From positions 35,384 through 99,383 of the forward strand of contig NBMC01000015.1 of assembly GCA_002084805.1 (NCBI GenBank): a stretch of 64,000 nt of DNA, in the 5' to 3' direction. Under the pieces are notes generated by a model that was not told the origin of the DNA, searched no databases, and saw nothing but the letters and a program-made list of their open reading frames with translations. Below, piece after piece: positions 7,291-15,897 of this stretch; the stretch's first letter is position 1, and each line of letters opens with the position of its first letter. The translations under genes were made by a program, and so were the position numbers. This stretch comes from Spirochaetaceae bacterium 4572_59. Its GTDB lineage: Bacteria > Spirochaetota > Spirochaetia > DSM-2461.

Positions 7291-8409
7291 TTACCCTTTT
7301 AAAAGATCGTCAAAATCTTCAAGTTTCAAACTGAGATTGCTAGCGTTCTCGCTCGTACTGTTCCGTGCTTTCAGAGGCAAATACTCTTCATTGTAGAGCC
7401 TGGCAAGCTGAAAAATATCGTCTTCACTCAAGTCCTTTGGTATGAGAACCTCCAGATTATAGGAGGAATCGCTGAATCCCTTGATCATAATATTTACCGG
7501 ATCCGTGACAGTCATGGCAAAATGGGGACTGTAGAAAAGCATCAGAACTCCAAGCATAAGCAAAATAGAGAGAAAAATCAGCAGATTATGGATGGCCTCT
7601 CCAACATAGATGGGTTTCAGATTGTAGAACAGCTCCATATTACCCTGCCTGACATATCCATAATCGGAGGGGCCGTACCACTGGCTGTAGTGTCTGTTAT
7701 TGTAGCGGGAGTAGACGGTGCCCTCTCCGGTTCTGACAATCAACACAGAATCCTGTGATTCAAAAAGGGAGTCGCCATAAAACGTTAGAAGATCCTTATC
7801 CTGAAGATCCACCGCAGTACTGATCAAGGACTCATGCTTCTTTACAAAGTCGAGGTCGGCATCACTGCTGTGAAACAGAGTCAGAAGAAAGGAAACCACA
7901 GTCAAAGAGAGAACAAGAGAGGATATCACCGTTGTAATGATCCTGGTCAGATGACGCTGAGCCATGGCGGAATGTACAAATTTAATCTTCTTGAAAATCT
8001 TTAACAGACGTAACAGTCTGAGAATCCGGGCAATACGAACAGTTTTTACAACCTTTAGAATATTCAGCATACCCGCGGCGCCTATAAAAGCACTGCCTTC
8101 CAGAATAGAGACAACCGCCGGCCCCGAACTTAACAACAGAAGAGGCATAGATGCGATCAGATCAATCCAGCCCCGTTCTTTGAGAACATACTTAATCCCC
8201 TCTCCCCTTTTTATGGCAGAGAAATATCTTGTTAGGAATTCCACAGTAAAGAAGAGGTCAAATCCAAATCCTGTAAAGACCAGGATCTTTCTGATACCCC
8301 ATGACCAGGAGAGAATCACTGCCATATCCTCCAGAAAGGTCTGAATCAGAACCAGCAGAATGACAAAGAGAATAAAATTTTCTATAAGGTCTTTTGTTTT
8401 TTCTTTCAT
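7291..8409 (-). CDS. voltage-sensor-like membrane protein with HAMP-like tail
   Basis: 372 residues from the ATG at 8409, four bases after the upstream gene's stop. Residues ~10-145 look like S1-S4 of a voltage-gated channel. S4 has basic residues every third position (KVVKTVRIARILRLLRLLKIFKK). Instead of a pore with a selectivity filter there is one helix (~155-177), ~95 extracytoplasmic residues rich in Tyr, Asp and Ser, a second helix (~273-293), then a HAMP-like segment beginning with DPVNIMIKGF. This suggests a membrane sensor coupling a voltage-sensor domain to a periplasmic domain. No kinase, cyclase or methyl-accepting output domain follows. It could also be an ion channel with an unusual pore. 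The N-terminal channel similarity is clear and the function is not. Confidence 0.7.
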   Translation of the reverse strand: MKEKTKDLIENFILFVILLVLIQTFLEDMAVILSWSWGIRKILVFTGFGFDLFFTVEFLTRYFSAIKRGEGIKYVLKERGWIDLIASMPLLLLSSGPAVVSILEGSAFIGAAGMLNILKVVKTVRIARILRLLRLLKIFKKIKFVHSAMAQRHLTRIITTVISSLVLSLTVVSFLLTLFHSSDADLDFVKKHESLISTAVDLQDKDLLTFYGDSLFESQDSVLIVRTGEGTVYSRYNNRHYSQWYGPSDYGYVRQGNMELFYNLKPIYVGEAIHNLLIFLSILLMLGVLMLFYSPHFAMTVTDPVNIMIKGFSDSSYNLEVLIPKDLSEDDIFQLARLYNEEYLPLKARNSTSENASNLSLKLEDFDDLLKG

Positions 8410-8413
8410 GATC

Positions 8414-9319
8414 CTACCATCCGTTCTCTGCTGATATGTTATACAGCTCTGTGAGCATATCAAAGTCATATCCATAGTATTTATAATTCCGCCTGGCGAT
8501 ATTAAACCAGCTCTGATCAGAAGAGGCGGCACCACGGTCAATCTTCATTCCCTGTTTCATATCGGCACAGCGATGGGCAAAGACTGTGGTTAATCTGGCC
8601 GTAGCTTCCAGCTTTTTATCATCCTGAAAGGATATACTGCTGTTTATGCCGCTACGGATTACAGGATCGGGCAGCCCGGGAATCAGCTTACTCAACTGCT
8701 GGCTTATCTTTTCCGCATAGGCGGGTGTTAGGGTCTGCCCTCCGTCACCGGGCATAAACAGAGAAGTTAAAGGCGTAAGCATCAAAGAGGTTTTTATCAA
8801 ATGATAAACTTCTTCCTGGGACATTCTGAGGCGCTGGACCTTTGCCAGTTCAAAGTGAACATATTTCTGTCTCTGAAAACTATGCATAATATACTTCTTG
8901 ATAATCCCTGTCTGAATGGCCATCAAGGGTCCTGCCAACTGTTTTCTGCCAACGGGATGAGTCAGAAGTTTAGTCAGAACAGCCATAAACTGACGTTTCA
9001 TACTCTCCGATGGAGCCGGCAATTTCATAAAAGAGATATAGGAATAACTCGTTTTATCAAATATCTCCGATTGAATTTGAGGAAGGATCTCCTTATTGGT
9101 CATATCATAAAGAGTTTCTATCATGATTTTATTGATATCCTGCCAGGACCAGCCGCCAAAGAAAGCAGGAGAAGACAGGGTCGGTTTCAGTTTCTCTCCA
9201 TTGATTGAAAAAAACTGAAGTAATTGATCTTCTCTCTGTAGTGCGGAAAATCCTTTCATTGTAGGATTTTGCATAAGCCGGCTCAAAAACTGTTGAGCTT
9301 TGGCCTTGTCGTTTTCCAT
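8414..9319 (-). CDS. hypothetical protein
   Basis: 301 residues, mostly helical, with no signal peptide or membrane segment. I recognise no domain. It begins with a Gln/Leu-rich helix (QQFLSRLMQNPTMKGF) and ends in an aromatic stretch (NYKYYGYDFDML). GGTAGGAAG gives a ribosome-binding site close to the ATG at 9319. It is the first gene of a two-gene operon with the voltage-sensor-like protein; the AGGA over its stop codon serves as the next gene's ribosome-binding site. Confidence 0.65.
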   Translation of the reverse strand: MENDKAKAQQFLSRLMQNPTMKGFSALQREDQLLQFFSINGEKLKPTLSSPAFFGGWSWQDINKIMIETLYDMTNKEILPQIQSEIFDKTSYSYISFMKLPAPSESMKRQFMAVLTKLLTHPVGRKQLAGPLMAIQTGIIKKYIMHSFQRQKYVHFELAKVQRLRMSQEEVYHLIKTSLMLTPLTSLFMPGDGGQTLTPAYAEKISQQLSKLIPGLPDPVIRSGINSSISFQDDKKLEATARLTTVFAHRCADMKQGMKIDRGAASSDQSWFNIARRNYKYYGYDFDMLTELYNISAENGW

Positions 9320-9378
9320 AGTCTTCCTACCATAAAGGGTTTGCTTAATCTTAATTTACAAGTTAATAATAATACAAA

Positions 9379-12300
9379 GTGAAAAATAATACATTCATTT
9401 TTCTAATAATGGGGGGTGTCCTCCTTTTCTCAACTGTAAATTTTGAATTAACAGCCCAAACCGCCGAAGCTGAGGCTGAAAAAGGAGGGGCACCCAGATA
9501 CCTTTTAGATATGAAACTCGGTGATGCAGATGCTGATGTTTTATGGGAAGGCTACTGGAAACATAACTTCAGCTATGGCACAGGCTGGGAGAACGGCTCG
9601 GACGGATTTGTTTTCCCCTCGGCATTCCCGGGATTCCAGGAGGGTTTCGAGTTCTCCCAGAAACCGGATTTCTTTTTATCGGTTCTGTTACTGAATCACT
9701 ACTTTCTGGAAACATCCATCACGGAAGATTCTGATAAAAATACCTATGTTATGGGCTATATGGGCGGTGATGACAGCCCCGTCAAAGAGCTGCGGATCGG
9801 TAATGCCGGTATCGGTATAGGAGAGTATGAAGGCATAGATGTCTCATCCCCCGACTATAATACACCCGGAATCAGCGGCAGGTTTCAGACGGAACTTTCT
9901 GAACATGAGTTTATGATCCGCTATGACCCGACGGAAGAACAGGAAAAAACCTTTCTGGGAGAGTATGAGGTCACAGAGGAGGAAATTCCTCTGAATAATT
10001 TCTCAGAAGGCCGCTATTTTATCCTTCCCAATGAAAATATTTCCACTCTAAAACTCTATCTGGAAGATGATAGTGGAGAACTGACAGGCAGCGACGGCCG
10101 CAACTATACCAGCCGAAACCTAGAATATGCCCTAGACCTGAGTGATGGATTTTTGACCCTGGATGACGAATCTGACGGGCGTGTCCTGGTTTATTATGAA
10201 AAAAGCGGCAGTTCAGTGGGTGACACAACCATAGCTGAAGATTTTATCATGGAAACAGATACAAATTTTCGGCCCGATCCTTCTCGCTCTCTTCTGCCTT
10301 TCAGTTGGACTGATATAAATCCTTATTATGATTATACGACGCTTGTCCCGACCTTTGCAGATACCTCACTCGTCACCATAGAGGGAAGGGATGCTCTCCT
10401 TCTCTATGCACCTGGAGAGTTTTCCTGTTTTCAGCTCTATAACCACTATCCCTACAGCAGTTCCATTCCCTCCGAGTCATGGAGAACAGATATCTCCCTA
10501 GTGGACAGCGGATCCGGCACAGATCAGAATACGGAAACCCTGTTTAACTATGTATCAGATAGAGAAGATGATGTTATAAGCGTACAGATAACTGGCAGTG
10601 AAGAAAGGGCTCCGGAAAACCGTATTCCCTTCTATAAGGAGAACCCTGAAATCTACGGTCCTGCCCCAGGTACAGACAGCAGCAAAATATCCCGTAAACT
10701 GGTCATCTCTGTCAAAGAGAGCTCTGTGGGATATTATCTGGGATCCGGACTCATTAAGGGTTCCGTACAGGTTTATGTAAACGGGAAAGAAGATCAGAGC
10801 ATCAGCGTTGACTACAAGACAGGAGAACTGAACTTTACACGCTATATCTTCCCCGACGACCGGATTACAGTCTATTACAGGACGGAATCTACCGGCTTTA
10901 GCGGAGGAGATCTGTTTATGGCCCAGGGAAACCGGATGATCCTGTCCCAAAACTCCCGGCTGGAACTGGCGGAAGCCCTCAGATGGACCATCCCGGAAGA
11001 TAAGTTGACCCAAGAAGCCGGAGAAAGCCCCGGTATAGTGGACCTGGCTGCCAACTACTACTATGAAAAGGAAAATCTGGATGTGAAAGTCAGTACAGGA
11101 ATGACCCTGCGAAGCTCCGATACGGCGGGAAATCTGCGGATTCTCGGTATGGAGGACAGCGGATACTCCTTTACTGTTTCAAAAGATCAGCTAGTACCGG
11201 CAGAGGAGGATCTGACACCGGCTTCGACAGTTGCTCCTGATGGATATGACGCCTCCAACAGGGTTGCTTTGACCTATCGTGATTTCTACTCCAATAATAC
11301 AAACGGACAGAGTTATCTGAATTCCTATGAGTGGACGGGAGCAAGTGAGGACAGTAGCAGGGAAGGACCTTCTGTTGCCTCAGCGGCATCTGATGATGAT
11401 GACTTCTCCTCCCGGGTCATGGTTATGACCTACCATATCAGCGGAAATGAATGGTCCGCGGGAGATTACCTTCCCGTAGAAGAGGAAGCGATCGACCTGT
11501 CGGGGTATTCTGAGCTGAGTTTTTACCTGAAACGGCAGAACCTGGGAGACGATGACCTGAAGCTCAGCCTTCTCTTGGGGGAAAACGGCGAATCCACTGA
11601 CTATAATGAGAGCGGCAGTATAGATAGGGGAGACAGCAATTACCTACTCATAGAATCTGGTATACCTCTTCCTCCCTCAGAGGATGTCTGGCAGAAAGTA
11701 AGCATATCCCTAAGCTCCCGGGATCAGATGAAACTGACAAAAGTCCGCTCCTACCGTTTTGTTCTAGAGAATGAAAATGACCTGAATTCATCGGGAGAAC
11801 TATTGGCCGCAGGATTCAGAGGAGAGGGATCACCCCTGCTGCTGAAAGTACTGGATGCAGACGGAGTAGAGCAGGACAGTGATAATATACAGGCTGTGGA
11901 ACTTAGAGACAGCAGCCTGACAAGTGATTTTCCCGAAGTATCAAGCATATTTCATCCCGACGATGACAGCCAGAAGGTTCTGAAAGTTTCCTGGGGCAGT
12001 GATAGCGGCGGCAGCGGTTTATCCTCAGATGAATACTGGAGAGGAATCTCCTATATGGACGGTCTTTCCGCCACAGATTACGGAGAGTTTTCTCTCTATA
12101 TCAAACATAAGCAGACCGGTGGTACGGGCTATATCAGCCTCTGTGATCCCCATGGTAAGGGTGTGAAACTTGAATATGAACCTGGCAATTCTGATGAATG
12201 GGAAAAACTGACCGTAAATCTCCGGGAAGGAACAGCTGACTTTTCCGGTGCTTCCTCAGTATCCAAGCTGACTATCAATAAGGGAAGCAGCGAGTTCACA

Positions 12301-14058
12301 CGTTTTAGCGCAGGTATGAGCGGATTAAGTTCCGGAACAATCTATCTGGATGAAGTTCATCTCTCCGATCCTCTCCTGTCGACCCGGTCTATGGCGGAAT
12401 ATACCGTGGATTACAAGATTCCCGGAGATATTTATCTGATCTCCGGAGGCTTTCCCCTTCTGCGAAATTTTGAGGTATACAACCGTTTTAACTATACGAC
12501 AAAAAACTCCCAATCCTACTTTTCTGATAGGGAAAATCAGATTGAGACACAGCTTAAGAGCGGCGTGGATTTTATGATGGCTCGACTGGAAGGAGATTTT
12601 GATCTCTCCTACAGCAAAGATAATCCGGAATATGCTGTAGGACATCTTATCCGGATTCCCGCGGAGTCCTCTTTCGGCTGGATATCAGACTCATACAGCC
12701 GCAGTTTCCAACAGGGTGATGATGTTATGTCCCGGGAGAACCTGCTTCATCTGACCCCTGTAAATCCTCTGACTTTGGAGCTGAAGACTGCCGGCACAGG
12801 CTCGGGTGGAGAGATGACACAGCAATGGAGCAGCATAATTGGCTGGAGATGGCCGGAACCTGCAGACCTGAAAATCAATCTGGATTTCTACCAGAGCTCC
12901 CACTGGGTCTCCGATTCTGAAAACTACTTCGGTGATTGGGAAAAAGACTTCAAATATATCAGCCCTCTTGATGAGGGGATTCAAAGCCGGCAGGGTCAAA
13001 ACAGTAATACTCTTTACATTCAGACAGAGGAAATGCTGGGATTTTCTCTGAAGACATCCCTGGAATACAGCGCGGAAGAAAGCTATGAATGGACCCAACA
13101 GAACCTGTGGTCATCTGAGCTTTCTTTCCCCCTTACATTGGATGGTAAGCGGGGGGACTGGACCCTTGAACCCGGATACTCCAGAACCCTTAAAAACACC
13201 CTATACCCGAAGAATAACGATTCCTTCCAGGATGATTTGGAAAGCTGCTTCAAGGGGATTAACGCACAGTTTCCCCTGTGGAATTTCATACCTTTCTACG
13301 AGATTTTTGCAAGAGATACCATGTCCCCCTTTAAAGATACCCTAACCCTCACAGATGAAAGCAGCTACAGTCCGGAGGTCTTTGTTGAAATGAGCCGTAT
13401 GCCCGGTTCCGCCCTTTCCGATCTGATTGTTCCCTCCAGTCTGGATTTTTCAATGGACAGAGAGTATAGCAGTGATGTGGATACCCTTTACTGGGAGAAT
13501 AACTGGGATTTCCAGGTCGTTCAGTCCGCTTTGAATCTTTTTGGAGAGTATGGAACTCATCCCTATTTTGACTTTTATGAAACAGATGAATGGACAACGG
13601 CCCTCCAGTACACCCTTACAAGCCGTGATCATTGGACTCCCGAACCTGAAAAACTGGTTTTTCAGAACTACTTCACCCTCAGGAAAGATATCAACTGGGA
13701 GATACTTCTGGATAACAGCTTTACAGTTCAATTCGAAGACGAGACAAAGGATGAAGACTTCCAGTTGATATTCCGCTGGGCGGAAGAAGAGAAAGAGTGG
13801 GTCCGCTTCCCCCTGATAGACTATCTGATTATGAAGCCAAATCATTTACACCATGAGGAAAAGCTACTTTTTTCAGGATCCTTTGATAATCTGAATCCGG
13901 ATAATAACAGCTGGGAAACAACTCTGACCCATGAATCGACCCTGCTAATAGATGAACTGGGATCCATAAAAGGCTGGATGGCCCTTGGATTGAGCGGATA
14001 TGATGAGGTTTTTCAAAACGGTTTCGAACTGGGGCTGGAGCTGAAGCTGACTTTCTGA
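9379..14058 (+). CDS. giant secreted/outer-membrane beta-rich protein
   Basis: 1,559 residues with an N-terminal signal peptide (FIFLIMGGVLLF, then ELTAQTAEA). The body is beta-rich and acidic. Two jelly-roll-like segments (about 695-800 and 850-1000, each with a LSFYLK or FSLYIK strand and one ending GTIYLDEVHLSDP) resemble carbohydrate-binding folds. From ~1030 on, alternating polar/aromatic strands run to a terminal Phe (ELGLELKLTF), the usual end of a barrel inserted by the Bam machinery. The pattern of a VYVNG strand followed by YKTGELNF and ITVYYR faintly recalls SprA-type proteins. The GTG start has no Shine-Dalgarno sequence. Next downstream is mutL, 12 bases away. Outer-membrane location is inferred. 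Confidence 0.7.
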   Translation: MKNNTFIFLIMGGVLLFSTVNFELTAQTAEAEAEKGGAPRYLLDMKLGDADADVLWEGYWKHNFSYGTGWENGSDGFVFPSAFPGFQEGFEFSQKPDFFLSVLLLNHYFLETSITEDSDKNTYVMGYMGGDDSPVKELRIGNAGIGIGEYEGIDVSSPDYNTPGISGRFQTELSEHEFMIRYDPTEEQEKTFLGEYEVTEEEIPLNNFSEGRYFILPNENISTLKLYLEDDSGELTGSDGRNYTSRNLEYALDLSDGFLTLDDESDGRVLVYYEKSGSSVGDTTIAEDFIMETDTNFRPDPSRSLLPFSWTDINPYYDYTTLVPTFADTSLVTIEGRDALLLYAPGEFSCFQLYNHYPYSSSIPSESWRTDISLVDSGSGTDQNTETLFNYVSDREDDVISVQITGSEERAPENRIPFYKENPEIYGPAPGTDSSKISRKLVISVKESSVGYYLGSGLIKGSVQVYVNGKEDQSISVDYKTGELNFTRYIFPDDRITVYYRTESTGFSGGDLFMAQGNRMILSQNSRLELAEALRWTIPEDKLTQEAGESPGIVDLAANYYYEKENLDVKVSTGMTLRSSDTAGNLRILGMEDSGYSFTVSKDQLVPAEEDLTPASTVAPDGYDASNRVALTYRDFYSNNTNGQSYLNSYEWTGASEDSSREGPSVASAASDDDDFSSRVMVMTYHISGNEWSAGDYLPVEEEAIDLSGYSELSFYLKRQNLGDDDLKLSLLLGENGESTDYNESGSIDRGDSNYLLIESGIPLPPSEDVWQKVSISLSSRDQMKLTKVRSYRFVLENENDLNSSGELLAAGFRGEGSPLLLKVLDADGVEQDSDNIQAVELRDSSLTSDFPEVSSIFHPDDDSQKVLKVSWGSDSGGSGLSSDEYWRGISYMDGLSATDYGEFSLYIKHKQTGGTGYISLCDPHGKGVKLEYEPGNSDEWEKLTVNLREGTADFSGASSVSKLTINKGSSEFTRFSAGMSGLSSGTIYLDEVHLSDPLLSTRSMAEYTVDYKIPGDIYLISGGFPLLRNFEVYNRFNYTTKNSQSYFSDRENQIETQLKSGVDFMMARLEGDFDLSYSKDNPEYAVGHLIRIPAESSFGWISDSYSRSFQQGDDVMSRENLLHLTPVNPLTLELKTAGTGSGGEMTQQWSSIIGWRWPEPADLKINLDFYQSSHWVSDSENYFGDWEKDFKYISPLDEGIQSRQGQNSNTLYIQTEEMLGFSLKTSLEYSAEESYEWTQQNLWSSELSFPLTLDGKRGDWTLEPGYSRTLKNTLYPKNNDSFQDDLESCFKGINAQFPLWNFIPFYEIFARDTMSPFKDTLTLTDESSYSPEVFVEMSRMPGSALSDLIVPSSLDFSMDREYSSDVDTLYWENNWDFQVVQSALNLFGEYGTHPYFDFYETDEWTTALQYTLTSRDHWTPEPEKLVFQNYFTLRKDINWEILLDNSFTVQFEDETKDEDFQLIFRWAEEEKEWVRFPLIDYLIMKPNHLHHEEKLLFSGSFDNLNPDNNSWETTLTHESTLLIDELGSIKGWMALGLSGYDEVFQNGFELGLELKLTF

Positions 14059-14070
14059 TAATTTAGCCAT

Positions 14071-15897
14071 ATGAGCAATGCAGTCAGAGTTTTAAACGAT
14101 ATGGTCGCAAGAAAAATTGCGGCCGGTGAAGTAATAGACCGTCCCAATTCTATTGTCCGGGAACTACTGGATAACGCCATTGACGCCCAGGCTACAAGAC
14201 TGGATCTCAGTCTTGAGAACGGTGGAATCAGCCGCATACGCCTGGTGGATAACGGGCTGGGTATGTCCCGGGAGGATATGGCCCTCTGCTGCCTGCCCCA
14301 CGCTACCAGTAAAATCAGATCGGAAGATGATCTGATGCATATCAGGAGCCTCGGTTTTCGGGGCGAAGCCCTTTCAAGCATAGCCGCCAGCTCCCGTCTG
14401 GATATTATCAGCACAAGAGATAATGAAACCAACCGCCTTAGCATCCGGGAAGGAAAACTGACAGCTCCCGTTCCCTGGAGAGGTGAAAAAGGTACGATTA
14501 TTGAGGCTTCTGATATCTTCTATTCTATCCCTGCCAGACGGAAATTCCTGAAAAGACCCCAGTCAGAAGGAACTCTCTGCCGGAAAACCTTTATGGAGAA
14601 AGCCCTCCCCTTTCCGGACAGACATTTTCAACTCAGCATAGACGGCAAAGTCAAACTCTCCCTTCCCCCCTCTTCCCTGAAAGATAGGATTGCCGCCGCC
14701 TACGGAACAGCCATTCCCGGAGGAATGCTGGTACAGCGTCAGGCCGTACTGGATGGATTTGATATAACAATCGTTGCGGGCCGGCCGGAACTGAACCGCA
14801 ACGACCGCCGCTATATACAGATATTTGCCAATAACAGACGAATCGATGAATACGCCTTTATGCAGGCGGTTCAATACGGATACGATGAGATTCTGCCGGG
14901 AGGTGTTTTTCCGGTCTGTTTCGTATTTCTCAATGTGGATCCCGCTTTGGTGGATTTCAATATTCATCCGGCCAAGAGAGAAGCCCGTTTCAGAAATGGT
15001 CCTCAGATTCATCATGAACTGGTCTCTCTCATTAAGGATTTTCTGCAGGAATTCCGTCAGGTCCGGCCGAAAGCCACTATGCCTGAGGCCCGACAGATAG
15101 ACCTAGGCGAAAGTGCTCAGAAAGATTCCTCAGGACGACTCGGGCCGATGGTCCCTCAGAGGAGTCCCTCAGGGCCTTCCAGCCCTTCCGTTCATAAAAG
15201 TACAAGCTCCTGGTCAAAGAATGGCTCAGCTAGTTCTGTCTCCTATCCAGCGACCCCTGCGGCACAGAGCGAACAATTCGCCCGCCTTGTAAGGGAAACC
15301 CCGCCTCTCAGACAGGAACTGACTCCCGGCCTCCGGGAAGAAGCCGGCGAAGGAGAGTCCATACGCTATATGGGACAGATTATGGGAGTTTTTCTACTGG
15401 CCGAAGTAGGTACAAACCTCTACATTGTCGATCAGCACGCGACTCATGAGAGACTTTTATATGAACGCTACAGAAATGAGGATCCTGCCGTGCAGGAGTT
15501 GCTGATTCCTCTGGAGTTTGAAGCAAGCGAAGAAGAGATACGCTTTATGGAAGCCCAGAAAGATGTTTTTAATACACTGGGAGTCTTTTTCAGAACAAAA
15601 CAAGAGTCTCTCTGCGAAATAACAGCCCTCCCCAGAGCGGCGCTCTCTCTGGAAAAGGAGATCATCTCCTTTCTGAAATGCCGTAAAGGATCTCCCGCAG
15701 AACTGCAGAAAGACCTCTATGCCACCATGTCCTGCCGTAATGCCATAAAAGAAGGGGATGCCATTGATCCAGGAGCAGCCATGGAGCTTCTAAAGGGCGC
15801 CCTAGCCCTGGAAAACCCGCGTTGTCCCCACGGCAGGCTGCTCTGGTTCAGACTGACACAGAAGGAACTGTACAGCCTGGTAGGCCGTATTGTCTAA
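14071..15897 (+). CDS. mutL: DNA mismatch repair protein MutL
   Basis: 608 residues. The N-terminal GHKL ATPase shows ELLDNAIDA, DNGLGM, ATSKI and GFRGEALSS. The C-terminal half keeps the endonuclease site DQHATHERLLYE together with SCRNAIKEGD and CPHGR zinc-site motifs, so this is the nicking type of MutL found in bacteria without MutH. The linker (~330-430) is Ser/Pro-rich and disordered, as usual. MutL is recruited by MutS to mismatches and nicks the new strand; mutS is not in this window. The stop codon overlaps that of the convergent TPR gene. Confidence 0.97.
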   Translation: MSNAVRVLNDMVARKIAAGEVIDRPNSIVRELLDNAIDAQATRLDLSLENGGISRIRLVDNGLGMSREDMALCCLPHATSKIRSEDDLMHIRSLGFRGEALSSIAASSRLDIISTRDNETNRLSIREGKLTAPVPWRGEKGTIIEASDIFYSIPARRKFLKRPQSEGTLCRKTFMEKALPFPDRHFQLSIDGKVKLSLPPSSLKDRIAAAYGTAIPGGMLVQRQAVLDGFDITIVAGRPELNRNDRRYIQIFANNRRIDEYAFMQAVQYGYDEILPGGVFPVCFVFLNVDPALVDFNIHPAKREARFRNGPQIHHELVSLIKDFLQEFRQVRPKATMPEARQIDLGESAQKDSSGRLGPMVPQRSPSGPSSPSVHKSTSSWSKNGSASSVSYPATPAAQSEQFARLVRETPPLRQELTPGLREEAGEGESIRYMGQIMGVFLLAEVGTNLYIVDQHATHERLLYERYRNEDPAVQELLIPLEFEASEEEIRFMEAQKDVFNTLGVFFRTKQESLCEITALPRAALSLEKEIISFLKCRKGSPAELQKDLYATMSCRNAIKEGDAIDPGAAMELLKGALALENPRCPHGRLLWFRLTQKELYSLVGRIV

